Positions 1 to 9,422 are shown, counted from the stretch's first letter. The stretch: DNA of 64,000 nucleotides from Sorangium cellulosum So0157-2 (GCF_000418325.1 NC_021658.1:8818001-8882000); one strand, 5' to 3'. A program made the numbers and translations. Notes: generated from the sequence alone by a model not told the origin.

Positions 1-841
1 CCGGGCAGGCGTCCAGGGCGTCGAAAACCGCGCGCTCGACCGCGCTCATCGCCGGGATCTGCGCGGTTTCCTCGGGCGGAGCGCTCGTCGGCGCGGCGAC
101 GGCCGGGTCCGGCAGCGGCAGGGTGCCGGCGGCGGGCGGGCTGTTGCGCGGCGACCGCCGCGCCCGCCGGCGGGGCGGAGGCGCCGGCCCGCCGAGGACG
201 TCGATCACGTCGGCCGCGCGCGTGACGGGGCGCGCGCCGGCGACGAGCTCCAGCGCGCAGCCGACGCCGCGCGGGCTCCACGGGGCGTGGGGGACGACGC
301 AGAGGTGGCGCCCGAGGCGGCGCGCCGCCGCGGCGGCGGAGCGGGCGCCGCTCTCGATGCCCGCCTCGACCACGACGGTCGCGAGGGTGAGGGCGGCGAG
401 CACGGCGTTGCGCTGGAGGAACAGCCCCGGCAGCGGCGGCGTGTCGTCAGGGACGCGCGCGAGCAGCGCGCCGCCCGCGGCGACGATGCGATCGAAGAGC
501 GGCGCGTGCTCCCGCGGGTAGGGGCGCGCGTGGCCGCCGCCGCTGACGACCACGGTCGGCGCGCGCGCCGCGAGCGCGCCCTCGTGCGCGGCCGCGTCGA
601 CGCCGCGCGCGCCGCCCGACCAGATCGAGTAGCCCGCCTCGCCGAGCGACGCGGCGAGCGCGCGGGTGAACCGGAGCGCGTCGTCGCTCGCGGCGCGCGT
701 CCCGACGATCGCGATGCCGGGGCGCGACGGGAGCGCGCCGCGCAGGTAGAGCGTCGGCGGCGCGGCCTCGGTCTCGGTCACGAGGGCCCAGAGCGGCGCG
801 GGGTAGGAGGGATCTGCGGGCTGGATCTCGATCGACGCCAT
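1..841 (-). CDS. dprA: DNA processing protein DprA/Smf (C-terminus cut by window edge)
   Basis: Translating the complement from the ATG at 841 gives an uninterrupted frame to the window edge, so the C-terminus is missing. It contains the DprA Rossmann-like signature: GIAIVGTRAAS, then SGGARGVDAAAHEGAL and a downstream VVVEAG-ESGARSAA segment. These are typical of the DNA_processg_A domain that loads RecA on single-stranded DNA in transformation. After the core comes a Pro/Arg-rich linker and the start of a C-terminal domain. The next minus-strand gene (lipoprotein) ends 76 bp upstream, so they could be co-transcribed. The family assignment is secure. Whether this organism is naturally competent cannot be seen here. 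Confidence 0.9.
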   Translation of the reverse strand, partial: MASIEIQPADPSYPAPLWALVTETEAAPPTLYLRGALPSRPGIAIVGTRAASDDALRFTRALAASLGEAGYSIWSGGARGVDAAAHEGALAARAPTVVVSGGGHARPYPREHAPLFDRIVAAGGALLARVPDDTPPLPGLFLQRNAVLAALTLATVVVEAGIESGARSAAAAARRLGRHLCVVPHAPWSPRGVGCALELVAGARPVTRAADVIDVLGGPAPPPRRRARRSPRNSPPAAGTLPLPDPAVAAPTSAPPEETAQIPAMSAVERAVFDALDACP

Positions 842-917
842 ACGCGGCGTGTCGACCGGCGCCCGGGCCGAGTTGCGCAAAATGCGGAGCGCGCCGCGCG
901 CGCCGGGCGCCGCGGCG

Positions 918-1766
918 CTACCGGGGCGGCGCGCGGAGCGACGCGGCGCCTGGCGGCGCGGCGCTGGAGGACGGCGCGGCGCTGAAAGACGGCGCGCTCG
1001 GCGGCGCGGCGCTCGGCGGCGCGGCGCTCGGCGGCGCCGTGTCGGGCGGGGTCGCGCCGGGCGGCCCGGCGCCGCGGGGTGCGGGCAGGCGGGGGCCGCG
1101 GTAGCCCTGCACGAGCACGACGCCCGCGCCGCGCCGCACCTGCGCGTGCAGGCTCCCGGCGAACGGCGCGCCTCCGGGCGAGGTGAAGCACGCGCCCCGG
1201 CCGCCGATCACCGCGATCGGCCCGCTGTCCGCGTCCTGTCCGACGATCTCGTGCGACGGCGGCGCGCCCTTCGTGACGAAGAGATCGACCTCGATCACGC
1301 CGAGCCCGCCCTGCGCGATGAACACCGCGCACTCCCCCGGCGCCACGCGCACCGGGATCGCGCTGCTCTCCCCCTCCCCGATCGCGAGCGAAACGACGTC
1401 GCCGAGCGGCGTCATCCCCCTCGCCTCGCCGCGCGCGGTGTTGGCGAGCGCGAGCGCGGTCACGCGCGGCGCCGGCGCGCTCGCCGCGGGCCGCTGCTGC
1501 CCCACGCGGCTCAGGAACAGCCGCGCCGCCTCCGGGTCCGGCTCGGGCGCATCGCTCGGCGGCGGCGGATTGCGCACCTCGCGCGTGGGCGCGGGGGCAG
1601 GCGCGGGCGGAGGGCTCGGCTGCAGGACCTCGGCGCGGGGCGCGGAGCCGCCGCCGCAGCCCGACGCGGCGAGCAGCGCGACGAGCAGCGCCGCGAGCGG
1701 CGCGCCGGCCAAGCGGCGCGCCGGCCTGAACGGATGCAGTGCGAGGGGAACGAGGGCACGCCGCAC
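918..1766 (-). CDS. Putative lipoprotein, proline/alanine-rich C-terminus
   Basis: Start chosen at GTG 1766 because it directly precedes a basic N-region, a hydrophobic stretch and a lipobox (LLAASGC), as expected for a secreted lipoprotein of about 282 aa; longer in-frame starts would bury this signal. The mature part begins with a Pro/Ala linker. A central region around VTALALANTARGEARGM and VAPGECAVFIAQGG contains two isolated cysteines. A low-complexity tail of repeated PPSAAPPSA units ends the protein. I recognise no family. The tail repeats are GC-rich and repeated at DNA level (around 950-1050), so length variation between strains is plausible. Role unknown, probably envelope. Confidence 0.6.
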   Translation of the reverse strand: MRRALVPLALHPFRPARRLAGAPLAALLVALLAASGCGGGSAPRAEVLQPSPPPAPAPAPTREVRNPPPPSDAPEPDPEAARLFLSRVGQQRPAASAPAPRVTALALANTARGEARGMTPLGDVVSLAIGEGESSAIPVRVAPGECAVFIAQGGLGVIEVDLFVTKGAPPSHEIVGQDADSGPIAVIGGRGACFTSPGGAPFAGSLHAQVRRGAGVVLVQGYRGPRLPAPRGAGPPGATPPDTAPPSAAPPSAAPPSAPSFSAAPSSSAAPPGAASLRAPPR

Positions 1767-1845
1767 GGCGCGGAGCCTATCAGAACGGCCGCGCGATGCT
1801 CGGCCCGCGAGCGGCCGGCCGTGAGGCGTGCTACCCCCTCGCCCG

Positions 1846-2850
1846 ATGAAGCCCAGGGACATCGTCGTCGCGACGCACGGCCACTGCTTCGACGGCATGG
1901 CGAGCGCGGCGCTGTTCACCCGCTTGATGCAGGCGCTCCGCCCCGGAGAGCCGCTCGCGCTCCGGTACCGCTCGTGCGGGTACGGCCCGGGCATGACGAT
2001 GATCCCGCCCTCGTGGCTCGACGGCGACGAGAACGCGATCCTCGACTTCCGGTACACGCCGACGAAGAAGCTGACGTGGTACTTCGACCACCACATCACC
2101 GGGTTCGGCTCGGACGACGAGCGCGACGCGGCGCTCGCCGGCGCGTCGCGCGGGGGGGCCGTGGGCGACGCGCCGCACGTCTTCTACGACGCCGCCTACG
2201 GCTCGTGCACGAAGCTCATCGCGGACGTCGGCCGCGATCACTTCGGCGTCGAGATGTCCGGCGTCGATGAGCTCATCCGCTGGGCCGACCTCATCGACAC
2301 CGCGCGCTTCCCCTCGGCCGAGGCCGCCGTCAGCCGCGAGGAGCCCATCATGCAGCTCGCCTCGGTCGTCGAGCACCACGGCGACGGGCCCTTCCTCGCC
2401 TCCGTCGTGCCCCGGCTCGTCGAGCGGCCCGTGAGCGAGGTGGCGCGCGCGCCCGACATCCAGGAGCTCTGGCGGCCGCTCTCCCTCTCGCGGCAGACCT
2501 TCGTCGCGCGCATCGAGCGCGGCGCGCGGAAGCTCGGCCGCGTCGTGCTCGTCGATCTCTCCGACGCGCCGCTCGAGGCGGTCGGCAAGTTCATGACGTA
2601 CGCGATGTACCCGGACTGCGTGTACTCGGTCACGCTCTCCCGGCAGAAGCAGCACTACAAGCTCTCGGTCGGCTACAACCCCTGGTGCGGCGTCCCGCGC
2701 GATCGCGACATCGCCCCGATCTGCCGCCGCTACGACGGGGGCGGGCACCCGGCCGTCGGCGCGGCGTCCTTCCCGCTCTCCGCGCTCGAGCGCGCGCGCG
2801 AGGCGGCCCGCACCATCGCGGAGGAGCTCAACGAGGAGCCCGCGCGGTGA
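1846..2850 (+). CDS. DHH-family phosphoesterase
   Basis: A 334-aa protein. It has an N-terminal DHH-type segment (ATHGHCFDGMASAALF, then DFRYTP and the FDHHITGF motif carrying the Asp-His-His metal ligands) and a C-terminal DHHA1-type glycine-rich substrate motif (YDGGGHPAVGAASF). This two-part layout is that of the NrnA/RecJ-like superfamily, which hydrolyses nano-RNA, pAp or related phosphodiesters with Mn ions. Which substrate this one uses cannot be told. The ATG at 1846 is preferred over an in-frame GTG at 1828 because homology-like sequence begins there. The stop overlaps the GTG start of the next gene (GTGA), indicating translational coupling with the glycerophosphodiesterase. Confidence 0.85.
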   Translation: MKPRDIVVATHGHCFDGMASAALFTRLMQALRPGEPLALRYRSCGYGPGMTMIPPSWLDGDENAILDFRYTPTKKLTWYFDHHITGFGSDDERDAALAGASRGGAVGDAPHVFYDAAYGSCTKLIADVGRDHFGVEMSGVDELIRWADLIDTARFPSAEAAVSREEPIMQLASVVEHHGDGPFLASVVPRLVERPVSEVARAPDIQELWRPLSLSRQTFVARIERGARKLGRVVLVDLSDAPLEAVGKFMTYAMYPDCVYSVTLSRQKQHYKLSVGYNPWCGVPRDRDIAPICRRYDGGGHPAVGAASFPLSALERAREAARTIAEELNEEPAR

Positions 2851-3650
2851 CCTGGGCCGAGCAGCGCTTCCGCCGGAGCGCGCGCGCGGCGGGGCTGGTG
2901 GCGCCGCGGGGCGAGGACGGCGCGCTCGGGCCTTGCGCGCCGCTCCTCTTCGGGCACCGGGGCGTGCGCGGCGAGGGCGCCCCCGCCGAGAACACCCTCG
3001 CCGCCTTCGAGGAGGCGGCCGCGCAGGGCGCCGACGGGATCGAGCTCGACGTGCGGGTGTGCGGGTCGGGCGAGCTCGTGGCGCTGCACGACCCGGAGCT
3101 CGAGCGGGTGACCCAGGGCGCGGACCCGCGCGCCGCCGCGGCGCTCCGCTGGGACGAGCTCCGGCAGGTCGATCTCGGCGGCGAGCGGGTGCCGCTCGTC
3201 TCCGAGGTGCTCGCGTTCGCGCGCGGGCGGCGGCTCGCGGTCAACATCGAGATGAAGCGGGACGTGCCCGACCGCGCCGCCGTCGTGCTCGCGACCGCGC
3301 GCCTCTTGCGCGCCTGGGATCCCCGCCACGCGGTGCTCGTCTCGTCGTTCGATCCGGTCATGCTGGCCTCCTTCGGGGTCATGGCGCCGGCCGTCCCGCG
3401 CGCGCTCCTCGTGCACCGGAGCCGCTACCACGACACGGCCGTGCGCCTCGCGCCGGCGCTCGGGGCGCTCGCCGCGCACATCGAGCGGACGATCGCGTCG
3501 CCCGAGCGCATCGCGCTGCTGAAGCGGCAGGGGCGCGTGATCAACGTGTGGACGGTGAACGACCCGCGGGAAGCGCGGGACCTCGCGGCGCTCGGCGTCG
3601 ACGGGCTCATCACCGACGTGCCGCGCCGCCTCCGCGAAGCGCTCGCGTGA
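2847..3650 (+). CDS. Glycerophosphodiester phosphodiesterase family protein
   Basis: About 267 aa from a GTG that overlaps the stop of the DHH gene by 4 bp. GDPD signatures are present: FGHRGVRGEGAPAENTLAAF (HRG...PENT), ELDVRVCGSGELVALHD (ExD and HD), a central NIEMKR segment, and the C-terminal VNVWTVND followed by GVDGLITDVP. These form the TIM-barrel active site that hydrolyses glycerophosphodiesters to glycerol-3-phosphate plus alcohol. No signal peptide is visible, so it is probably cytoplasmic. It is co-transcribed with the DHH phosphoesterase and convergent with the kinase gene that ends at 3735. Confidence 0.9.
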   Translation: MTWAEQRFRRSARAAGLVAPRGEDGALGPCAPLLFGHRGVRGEGAPAENTLAAFEEAAAQGADGIELDVRVCGSGELVALHDPELERVTQGADPRAAAALRWDELRQVDLGGERVPLVSEVLAFARGRRLAVNIEMKRDVPDRAAVVLATARLLRAWDPRHAVLVSSFDPVMLASFGVMAPAVPRALLVHRSRYHDTAVRLAPALGALAAHIERTIASPERIALLKRQGRVINVWTVNDPREARDLAALGVDGLITDVPRRLREALA

Positions 3651-3734
3651 CCTGCGACGCCGCCGAGCGTCCGCGACCGGCGCCCTCGGGCGCGGCCGGC
3701 CGCGGGCGCTCGGCGCCTCGGGCGATGGCGGCGG

Positions 3735-5231
3735 CTACCGTCGCTGCCAGGGGTCGACGATCTCGCGCGCCCGGTGCGGCGCCCGGCGCGGCGCCGCGCG
3801 CGCCGGCGGGTCCTTCCGCGCCGCGGACGCCGCTGGCTCCGCCGTGCCCGAGGGCGCCGGCGAGGGCGGCGCCGCGTCCACGGCCGGCGCGCTCTCGGGG
3901 ACGATCAGGCGATCCGCCACGGGCGCCGACGCGCGGGCGACCTCCACCGGCGGGGCCGTGATCGCCGGCGCGGGCTCGACCGGCGCGGGCTCGACCGGCG
4001 CGACCACGGCGCCAGCGCCCTCCGGGCCGACGGGGCGCAGCGCCGTGAGCGCGGCCGTCCCGCTGAGCACGAAGAGCGCGCCGCACGCCAGCAGCCAGCG
4101 CCGCGTCGCGCTCGCGCGCGGCCTGCGGGCGTCGCGGACCTCGCCGGCCGCGGCGGCCGTGAGCGTGCCGGGCTGAGACGGATCGGGCAGCGGCGTGAGC
4201 GCGTCCTCCCGCGGGGCCGCGCCCTGATCCTCGGGCGCCTCGGACCACGAGAGCGCGCCGACGTCGCCCGGCCCCGAGAGCTCGGCGGCGCCGGCCGGCG
4301 ACAGCCCGAGCAGCGTCCCCGTGCGCGACGCGGCCGGCGGGGGCCGCGGCACGGAGGGCGCGGCCAGCGGGATGCCGAGGTCGCCCGCGGCGGCCACGAA
4401 GGCGTGCACCATCTCCTGCGCCGACTGGAACCGCTGGGACCTCTCGCGCGAGAGCGCGCGCAGGAAGAACCCGTCGAGCTCGGCGGGCAGATCGCTCGCG
4501 ACCTGTGTCGCCAGCGGGATCGGCTCGACGAGGATCCGCGACAGGACCGCGCCGAGCACGTCGCCCTCGAACGGGAGCTTGCCCGTGACCGCGCGGAAGA
4601 GGATGACCCCGAGCGACCAGAGATCGCTGCGCGCGTCGAGGTCCTTGTCGCCGCGCGCCTGCTCCGGGCTCATGTAGAACGGCGAGCCCAGGAGCTCGCC
4701 GGTCTTCGTGGTCTCGCCGCTGAGGAGCTTCCCCGCGAGCTGCTTGGCGATGCCGAAGTCGAGGACCTTGACGATCTCCTCGTCGTCGTCGACGCGCGCG
4801 AGGAACAGATTGCCAGGCTTGAGGTCGCGGTGGACGAGCCCGGACTCGTGCGCGCGGCGCAGCGCCTTGCCGGTCTGGACGGCGACGCGCGCCGCGTCCG
4901 CGAGGGGGATGCGGCGGACCCGCCTCAGGCGGCGGCTGAGGTCCTCGCCCCGGAGCAGCTCCATGACGAGGTACGGGACGCTCCCCTGGATCCCGTAGTC
5001 CTGCACGCTCACCACGTGCGGGCTCTCGAGGTTCGCCGCGGTGCGCGCCTCGCGGTAGAAGCGCGCGCGGAACTCGGGCGCGGCCGCGTGCTCCGGGTCC
5101 ATGAACTTGATCGCCACCGGCGCGCCCAGCTGGACGTGCCGCGCCGCCCACACGGAGCCCATCCCCCCGCGCGAGAGCGGCTTCTCCAGGCGGTACTTTT
5201 CGCCGACGATCGTTCCGGGCTCGACGTCCAT
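3735..5231 (-). CDS. Membrane-anchored Ser/Thr protein kinase
   Basis: 498 aa from the ATG at 5231, which has a GGGAGGAG Shine-Dalgarno just upstream; longer frames lack one. The PknB-type kinase domain occupies residues 13-280: glycine loop LSRGGMGSV, catalytic Lys42 in VAIK, HRDLKPGN with Asp136 and Asn141, and DFG at 158-160. All catalytic residues are present. A Pro/Ala juxtamembrane linker follows, then one membrane helix at about 378-398 (WLLACGALFVLSGTAALTAL). The extracytoplasmic tail is Pro/Ala/Val-rich (repeated PVEPAP), basic at its end, and has no recognisable sensor domain. Substrates unknown. Confidence 0.9.
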   Translation of the reverse strand: MDVEPGTIVGEKYRLEKPLSRGGMGSVWAARHVQLGAPVAIKFMDPEHAAAPEFRARFYREARTAANLESPHVVSVQDYGIQGSVPYLVMELLRGEDLSRRLRRVRRIPLADAARVAVQTGKALRRAHESGLVHRDLKPGNLFLARVDDDEEIVKVLDFGIAKQLAGKLLSGETTKTGELLGSPFYMSPEQARGDKDLDARSDLWSLGVILFRAVTGKLPFEGDVLGAVLSRILVEPIPLATQVASDLPAELDGFFLRALSRERSQRFQSAQEMVHAFVAAAGDLGIPLAAPSVPRPPPAASRTGTLLGLSPAGAAELSGPGDVGALSWSEAPEDQGAAPREDALTPLPDPSQPGTLTAAAAGEVRDARRPRASATRRWLLACGALFVLSGTAALTALRPVGPEGAGAVVAPVEPAPVEPAPAITAPPVEVARASAPVADRLIVPESAPAVDAAPPSPAPSGTAEPAASAARKDPPARAAPRRAPHRAREIVDPWQRR

Positions 5232-5394
5232 CGCCGACTCCTCCCGCCGATGGCGAGGTGGATTGGGCAGATCTAGACGTTCGAGCGAGCGGCGTCCATG
5301 CCGTCTGGCGAGCACAGCAGGCCGGCGGCCGGCGCCGCCGCGAGGTGCGCAGTTCGCGCTCGGGCTCCCTCAGGGTTCGCCCGAGCGCGCGGGC

Positions 5395-6282
5395 TCAGTC
5401 CTGGCAGTCGACATAACGGCGGACGACGCCGCCGGGGATCGGCTGGGTGAACGCCCCCGAGAGGAGAGGCGGATTCCACTTCGCCTCCTTGTATTGAAAG
5501 ATGACGTCGTCCTCCGTGTTGGGCACCCGCATGCGGATCGAGCGGGGGACCTCGGCCTCGCAGGCGCCGCCGCTCGGCGGGATCGGATCGTCGATCCCCT
5601 CCGGGTCGACGCGCGGCGGCGCGGTGCGGATGACCCCGTGATTGCTGAGCTCGGCGTGATAGAGGTCCATCCCCCGCTGCGCCACCCGGACCTGCCGGAC
5701 GCGCAAGCGCTGCTGGCTCCACGGCAGGCGCCAGTCGTCCGGGCGCGGCTCGAGGTGGATCTCCTCCACCGCGTCGCGGGTGCTCTGGATCAGCACACGG
5801 TAGAAGCCGTCGCCGTCCCACGCGATCGAGGCGCCGTGCGGCTCGTGGGCGAGCACCGGCGCCTCGCCGCGGAGGAGCGAGACGAGCGCGTGCCCGGGGA
5901 TGGGCACCTGGGTGAGCCGCGCCAGGTTGCACGCGCTCGCGGGCCCATGCAAAAGCTGCTTCTCCCCGACATCGAGCATCTGGAACAGGGTGCCATTCGA
6001 CGTGAGCGTGTAGAGCGTCGCGCCGAAGGGGCTCACCACATCGAAGCGGACCCGATCGGGATTGACCGCCAGGATGTACACGTCGCCGCGGATCCTCCCC
6101 TGGCGCGAGAAGTGATCGATCTTGGCGGTGCCCTGGACGCCGTTCACGCAGGCATACGTGTCCTTCATCCGGCCGAGCGCCGCGTCGGCGGTCGGGAACC
6201 GGGATGGCGGCGGATCCACGGCGGCACAGCCGGTCACGAGCACGGCGAGGGGCGCGGCCCAGGCGATCGCGCGATGGCGCAT
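5395..6282 (-). CDS. Putative outer-membrane lipoprotein, LolB-like fold possible
   Basis: 295 aa from the ATG at 6282; an in-frame TTG at 6300 is less likely. A short signal ends in a lipobox (LAVLVTGC). The mature part has repeated amphipathic beta-strand character (GTAKIDHFSRQGRIRGDVYI, DRVRFDVVSPFGATLYTL, GTLFQMLDVGEKQLLHG) resembling the half-barrel of LolA/LolB-like or DUF4292 proteins. It ends with a segment containing a CEAEVPRSIRMRVP motif and a C-terminal VDCQD. The fold assignment is my inference from pattern only. It lies 163 bp upstream of the kinase gene on the same strand, so the two could share a transcript. Confidence 0.6.
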   Translation of the reverse strand: MRHRAIAWAAPLAVLVTGCAAVDPPPSRFPTADAALGRMKDTYACVNGVQGTAKIDHFSRQGRIRGDVYILAVNPDRVRFDVVSPFGATLYTLTSNGTLFQMLDVGEKQLLHGPASACNLARLTQVPIPGHALVSLLRGEAPVLAHEPHGASIAWDGDGFYRVLIQSTRDAVEEIHLEPRPDDWRLPWSQQRLRVRQVRVAQRGMDLYHAELSNHGVIRTAPPRVDPEGIDDPIPPSGGACEAEVPRSIRMRVPNTEDDVIFQYKEAKWNPPLLSGAFTQPIPGGVVRRYVDCQD

Positions 6283-6402
6283 GGGCGCGGACGCTGACAA
6301 GGATCGCGGAGCCCGTCAACCGCGGAAGCGGCGAGGGGGCCGAAGAGGGGCGCCGCGCGTGTCCGGCCGGAGCGAGCCCCGGCCGGACACGCGCGGCCGA
6401 GA

Positions 6403-8298
6403 TCAGGACGCCCGGAGCGCCTCGAGCAGATCGACGTCGGGGATCGCGACCGGCAGGCGGGCGCGGAGGACGGCGACGTCGTTGTCCTCGCAGAGGCGAG
6501 CCACCGCCAGCCCGTCGAAGAGGGAGATGGGCGCGGTCCCCGGGATCGCGGCCTCCTCGCGCGCGCCGGAGAGCATCTGACCAGCGGTCAGGATCCAGCC
6601 GGCGGTCGCGGGGCCGTAGTGGTGGAGCGAGCCGCGCAGCTCGGTGACCCGCTCGCGGCCGACCTCGCGGCCGTCCCGCCGGATGACCAGCGCCAGCTTG
6701 ATCTCGTCGCCCGCCGTGCGGAGCGCCCCGGAGAAGTGGCTCTCGCCGCCCGGCGCCCCGGCGCGGCGCACCGCGCGCAGCTGGCCGAGGCCGATGCGCT
6801 CGAGGGCGAGGACACAGATCTCGACGAAGGCGTGGCCCGGGAGCTCCGAGAGCTTGCGCGCGAAGGCGCGCCGCGCGGCGTCGCGGTAGCGCTCCACGGC
6901 GGCGAGCGCCTCCTGCTCCAGCCGCGCCAGGTCGCCCGGGAGCAGCCAGTCGGTCAGCGCGATCCGGCCGCCGGCGAAGCGGAAGCGGGGCCGCTGCCCC
7001 GCGGCGGTGCGGCGCGCGTTGTCGGCGCGCACGGCGGCCGCGACCTGGGACTGCACGAGCTGCACGTCTCCGGCGAGCCGGCCGCGGCGCTGCGCCGTCT
7101 CCGCGATCTGCCGGAGCGACACCGCGCCCGCGTTCCGATCGAAGGTCGAGAGGATGCCCGCGACGGCATCGGCCAGATCGCGGCCGGCCAGGTCGTCGAG
7201 CGCGTGCCCCTCACCGCCCGTGAGCTCGATCACCTGCGGGCCGCGGTAGACCGGCTCGGCGCCGAAGCCCTCGGCGCGCTCGACGCGCTCGACGCGCTCG
7301 ACGCGCTCCACGCGGTCGAAGCGCTCGGCCCGGTCGGAGCGCTCGGTCCGGTCGGTCCGGTCGGTCCGGTCGGAGCGCTCGGTCCGGTCGGAGCGCGGCG
7401 GCTCGCGGCCGTTCTCGCGGCGCGCCTCGAACACCGGCGTCGCGACATAAGAAGGCAGCCCACCGGGGCTCGCGCTGGCCTCCGCGGTCCCGCGGCCGCG
7501 CCGGCGGCGGCGGCGGCGGCGGCGGCCCTCGCCCTGCTCGCCCGACGAGCCGGGGGTGGCGCGGTCCTCACCGCCGAGGATCGGCTGATCGTCGTCATCC
7601 TCCTCGTCGAAGAGCTCCGCGGCGCCGGCGACGGCCTCCGCCCGCATCGCCTCGTCCGGGCCCGGCGGCTCGGCGTCTTCGAGCTCGCCGTCCTCCTCGT
7701 CGAGGTACGCGCCGGCGGCCCGCGGGGACGAGGGCGACGGCGGCGGCACGGGCTCGCGCGCTGCCGGGATCTCCACCCCGTTCATCGCGGCCGCGGCGGG
7801 CGCGGCGACGAGCGCCTCATCGTCGTCCTCCTCCGCGTCGTCGAGCGCGGGCGCGGCCTGCGCCGCCTCGCCCGCGGCCTCGACGTCGGCCGCCTCGGCC
7901 TCCACCTCGGGCTCGGCCGCGAGAGCCCCCGAGTCGCTCTCTTCCGCCGCCTCGTCGTCCGCGGCCGTCTCGAACAGGGTCGGCTGCTCCTCGTCCTTGC
8001 GCGCCTTGGCCGCCTCGGGCTTCCCGCCGCGCTTCCCCTTCTTCCCGTCGAGCCCGGACTTGATCGTCTTCTCGTCCCACTCGCGCAGCGCGAAGACGCC
8101 CGGCTTCACCCGCACCAGGGGGTTGTCCGTCGTGTCCTTCTTCAGCGTCGCCGCCAGCCGGGCGCCCATCGTGACCTCTGGGCTCTTGCCAACATGGCTA
8201 AGGAGGTTCTTCTCGATCGCGATATCGGTGATCTCTTTATAGTGAAGCGGTCTACCGATGAGGCGAAGCACCTCGGCGGCTGCATCCGTGAACGTCAT
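6403..8298 (-). CDS. HARE-HTH domain protein with C-terminal Mrr/PD-(D/E)XK-like domain
   Basis: 631 aa from the ATG at 8298. Residues 1-75 match the HARE-HTH (RpoE-delta/ASXL) winged helix (TFTDAAAEVLRLIG, HYKEITDIAIEKNLL, ...PLVRVKPGVFALREW), a DNA-binding module often linked to nucleases. Residues 80-400 are disordered and acidic (Glu/Asp/Ala), with a run of nine arginines and degenerate RVE and SDRTDR repeats. About 490-631 resembles the restriction-endonuclease Mrr fold (HAFVEICVLALERIGLGQLRAVRR, ...VTELRGSLHHYG, GWILTAGQMLSGAREEA). The usual catalytic QxK/ExK strand reads KLALVIRR, so catalysis is doubtful. More likely a nucleoid or regulatory DNA-binding protein than an active restriction enzyme. 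Confidence 0.65.
   Translation of the reverse strand: MTFTDAAAEVLRLIGRPLHYKEITDIAIEKNLLSHVGKSPEVTMGARLAATLKKDTTDNPLVRVKPGVFALREWDEKTIKSGLDGKKGKRGGKPEAAKARKDEEQPTLFETAADDEAAEESDSGALAAEPEVEAEAADVEAAGEAAQAAPALDDAEEDDDEALVAAPAAAAMNGVEIPAAREPVPPPSPSSPRAAGAYLDEEDGELEDAEPPGPDEAMRAEAVAGAAELFDEEDDDDQPILGGEDRATPGSSGEQGEGRRRRRRRRRGRGTAEASASPGGLPSYVATPVFEARRENGREPPRSDRTERSDRTDRTDRTERSDRAERFDRVERVERVERVERAEGFGAEPVYRGPQVIELTGGEGHALDDLAGRDLADAVAGILSTFDRNAGAVSLRQIAETAQRRGRLAGDVQLVQSQVAAAVRADNARRTAAGQRPRFRFAGGRIALTDWLLPGDLARLEQEALAAVERYRDAARRAFARKLSELPGHAFVEICVLALERIGLGQLRAVRRAGAPGGESHFSGALRTAGDEIKLALVIRRDGREVGRERVTELRGSLHHYGPATAGWILTAGQMLSGAREEAAIPGTAPISLFDGLAVARLCEDNDVAVLRARLPVAIPDVDLLEALRAS
7276..7398 (-). 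repeat. In-gene short tandem repeats (charged Arg/Asp/Glu tract)
   Basis: Within the HARE-HTH gene. Roughly 9-bp units built on gacgcgctc, then units built on cggtcggtc, encode a repeated charged stretch (RVE)n and SDR/TDR/ERS on the minus strand. Units are in frame, so copy-number change would alter linker length without breaking the protein. Confidence 0.7.
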
Positions 8299-9029
8299 TT
8301 TGTTCGCCCTTCGGGGCGCGCCGCCCGGCGGGCGCCCTCGTCGTCCCCATCGCGGCCGCCCCGTCCACAGTGGCTGACGAAGCGCGCGGGATACCCCACC
8401 GCAGCCGGGAAACGCACATTCGCTCCCACTCGACCACGACGCGCGGAACGGCCTGCTCGTAGCATGCTCGAGCACCGCGGTCAACGGGGCGCGCGATCTG
8501 GCTCAAGATAAGCCGCTGGCCGACCTCTGGGGTTGGAACCCGGGCGCGGCCGGCGCGAAGCCCGGCCTACCGCGCGAAAGCGGGCGTGCGGCGCGGGCGA
8601 GCGCGCGGCGCGGCCGGCGCCGGACGCGGGCCGCGCGCGAGCATCGATGTCGCCCGTGAGCGGCTGTCGGCCAGTCCGGAGCACGGGATACGCGCGCGGG
8701 AGATGGGCTTAGCGCGCGTCGCGGGGCGCGGCGGCTCCCGCGCGGCCGCGGCGCGAACAGCGATGATGGAGAACGCGATTGGACGTGAAGCGCCACGCCG
8801 GCCAGCGCGAGAGCAGGAGCGCGCCGAGGACGGGAATGAGGCGCGCCGAGAGCGGGAGAGCCCTCCCGGCCAGGGCGCCGCCGCCGCGCCTCGCCGGGGG
8901 GGCGGCGCGGCGCGGCGCGGCGGCGACACCGCGCCGCCGGCGCGGCGCGGCGACGCGGCAACAACAGCGCGGCGACAACATCGCTTTTGCGCTTTGCCAT
9001 CTCCCGGATAAGGGGGTTACGCTGCGTGG
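8299..9029. other. Intergenic, no supported gene
   Basis: 731 bp between divergent genes. Very GC-rich with many short ggcgc/gccgg runs. Open frames here are Arg/Ala/Pro-rich and look like composition artefacts. I see no tRNA, rRNA or convincing terminator. Promoters for the divergent genes should lie here but I cannot place them. Confidence 0.5.
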
Positions 9030-9422
9030 GTGGAGCTTTCGCGGCTTCTCGATGAGCTCACCCTGGCGGCCAACCGGGTCGGCATCGCCGTCCGGATGGA
9101 GGCGTTCGATCCGCACCTGTCGGACGCGCGCAATCCGCGGGGCGGGCTCTGCACCGTGCTCGGCCGCCGGGTCATCCTGGTCGACGCCAATGCGTCGCTG
9201 CCCGATCGCATCGCCACGGTCGCGGCCGCGCTCGCGCGCGTGGACCTGGAGTCCGTGTTCCTGCCGCCGATCGTGCGCGCGACCATCGGCGCCCACGCCC
9301 GCGGCGCGCGGCCGCCGGCGCCCACGCCGGGCGAGCCCGTGCGCCTGCCGACGCGCCAGGGCAAGCGCGGGAGAGCCTCGACGCTGCTCCCGCTCGCCCG
9401 CACCAAATGGCGTAACTCCTGA
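9030..9422 (+). CDS. Conserved-looking hypothetical protein
   Basis: 130 aa from a GTG at 9030. The N-terminal 90 residues look like a real globular domain (ELSRLLDELTLAANRVGI, then FDPHLSDARNPRGGLCTVLG, GRRVILVDANASLPDRIATV). The tail is basic and Pro-rich. The RNPRGGLC...LVDA..SLPDR pattern is suggestive of a conserved myxobacterial family, but I do not recognise its function. No signal peptide or membrane helix. It is convergent with alaS, 81 bp away. Confidence 0.55.
   Translation: MELSRLLDELTLAANRVGIAVRMEAFDPHLSDARNPRGGLCTVLGRRVILVDANASLPDRIATVAAALARVDLESVFLPPIVRATIGAHARGARPPAPTPGEPVRLPTRQGKRGRASTLLPLARTKWRNS

Noticed and set aside
8503..9000. 165-codon minus-strand ORF with a plausible MAKRKSDVV start
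   Set aside because: The remainder is almost only Arg, Ala and Pro, with no domain or ribosome site; likely composition-driven.
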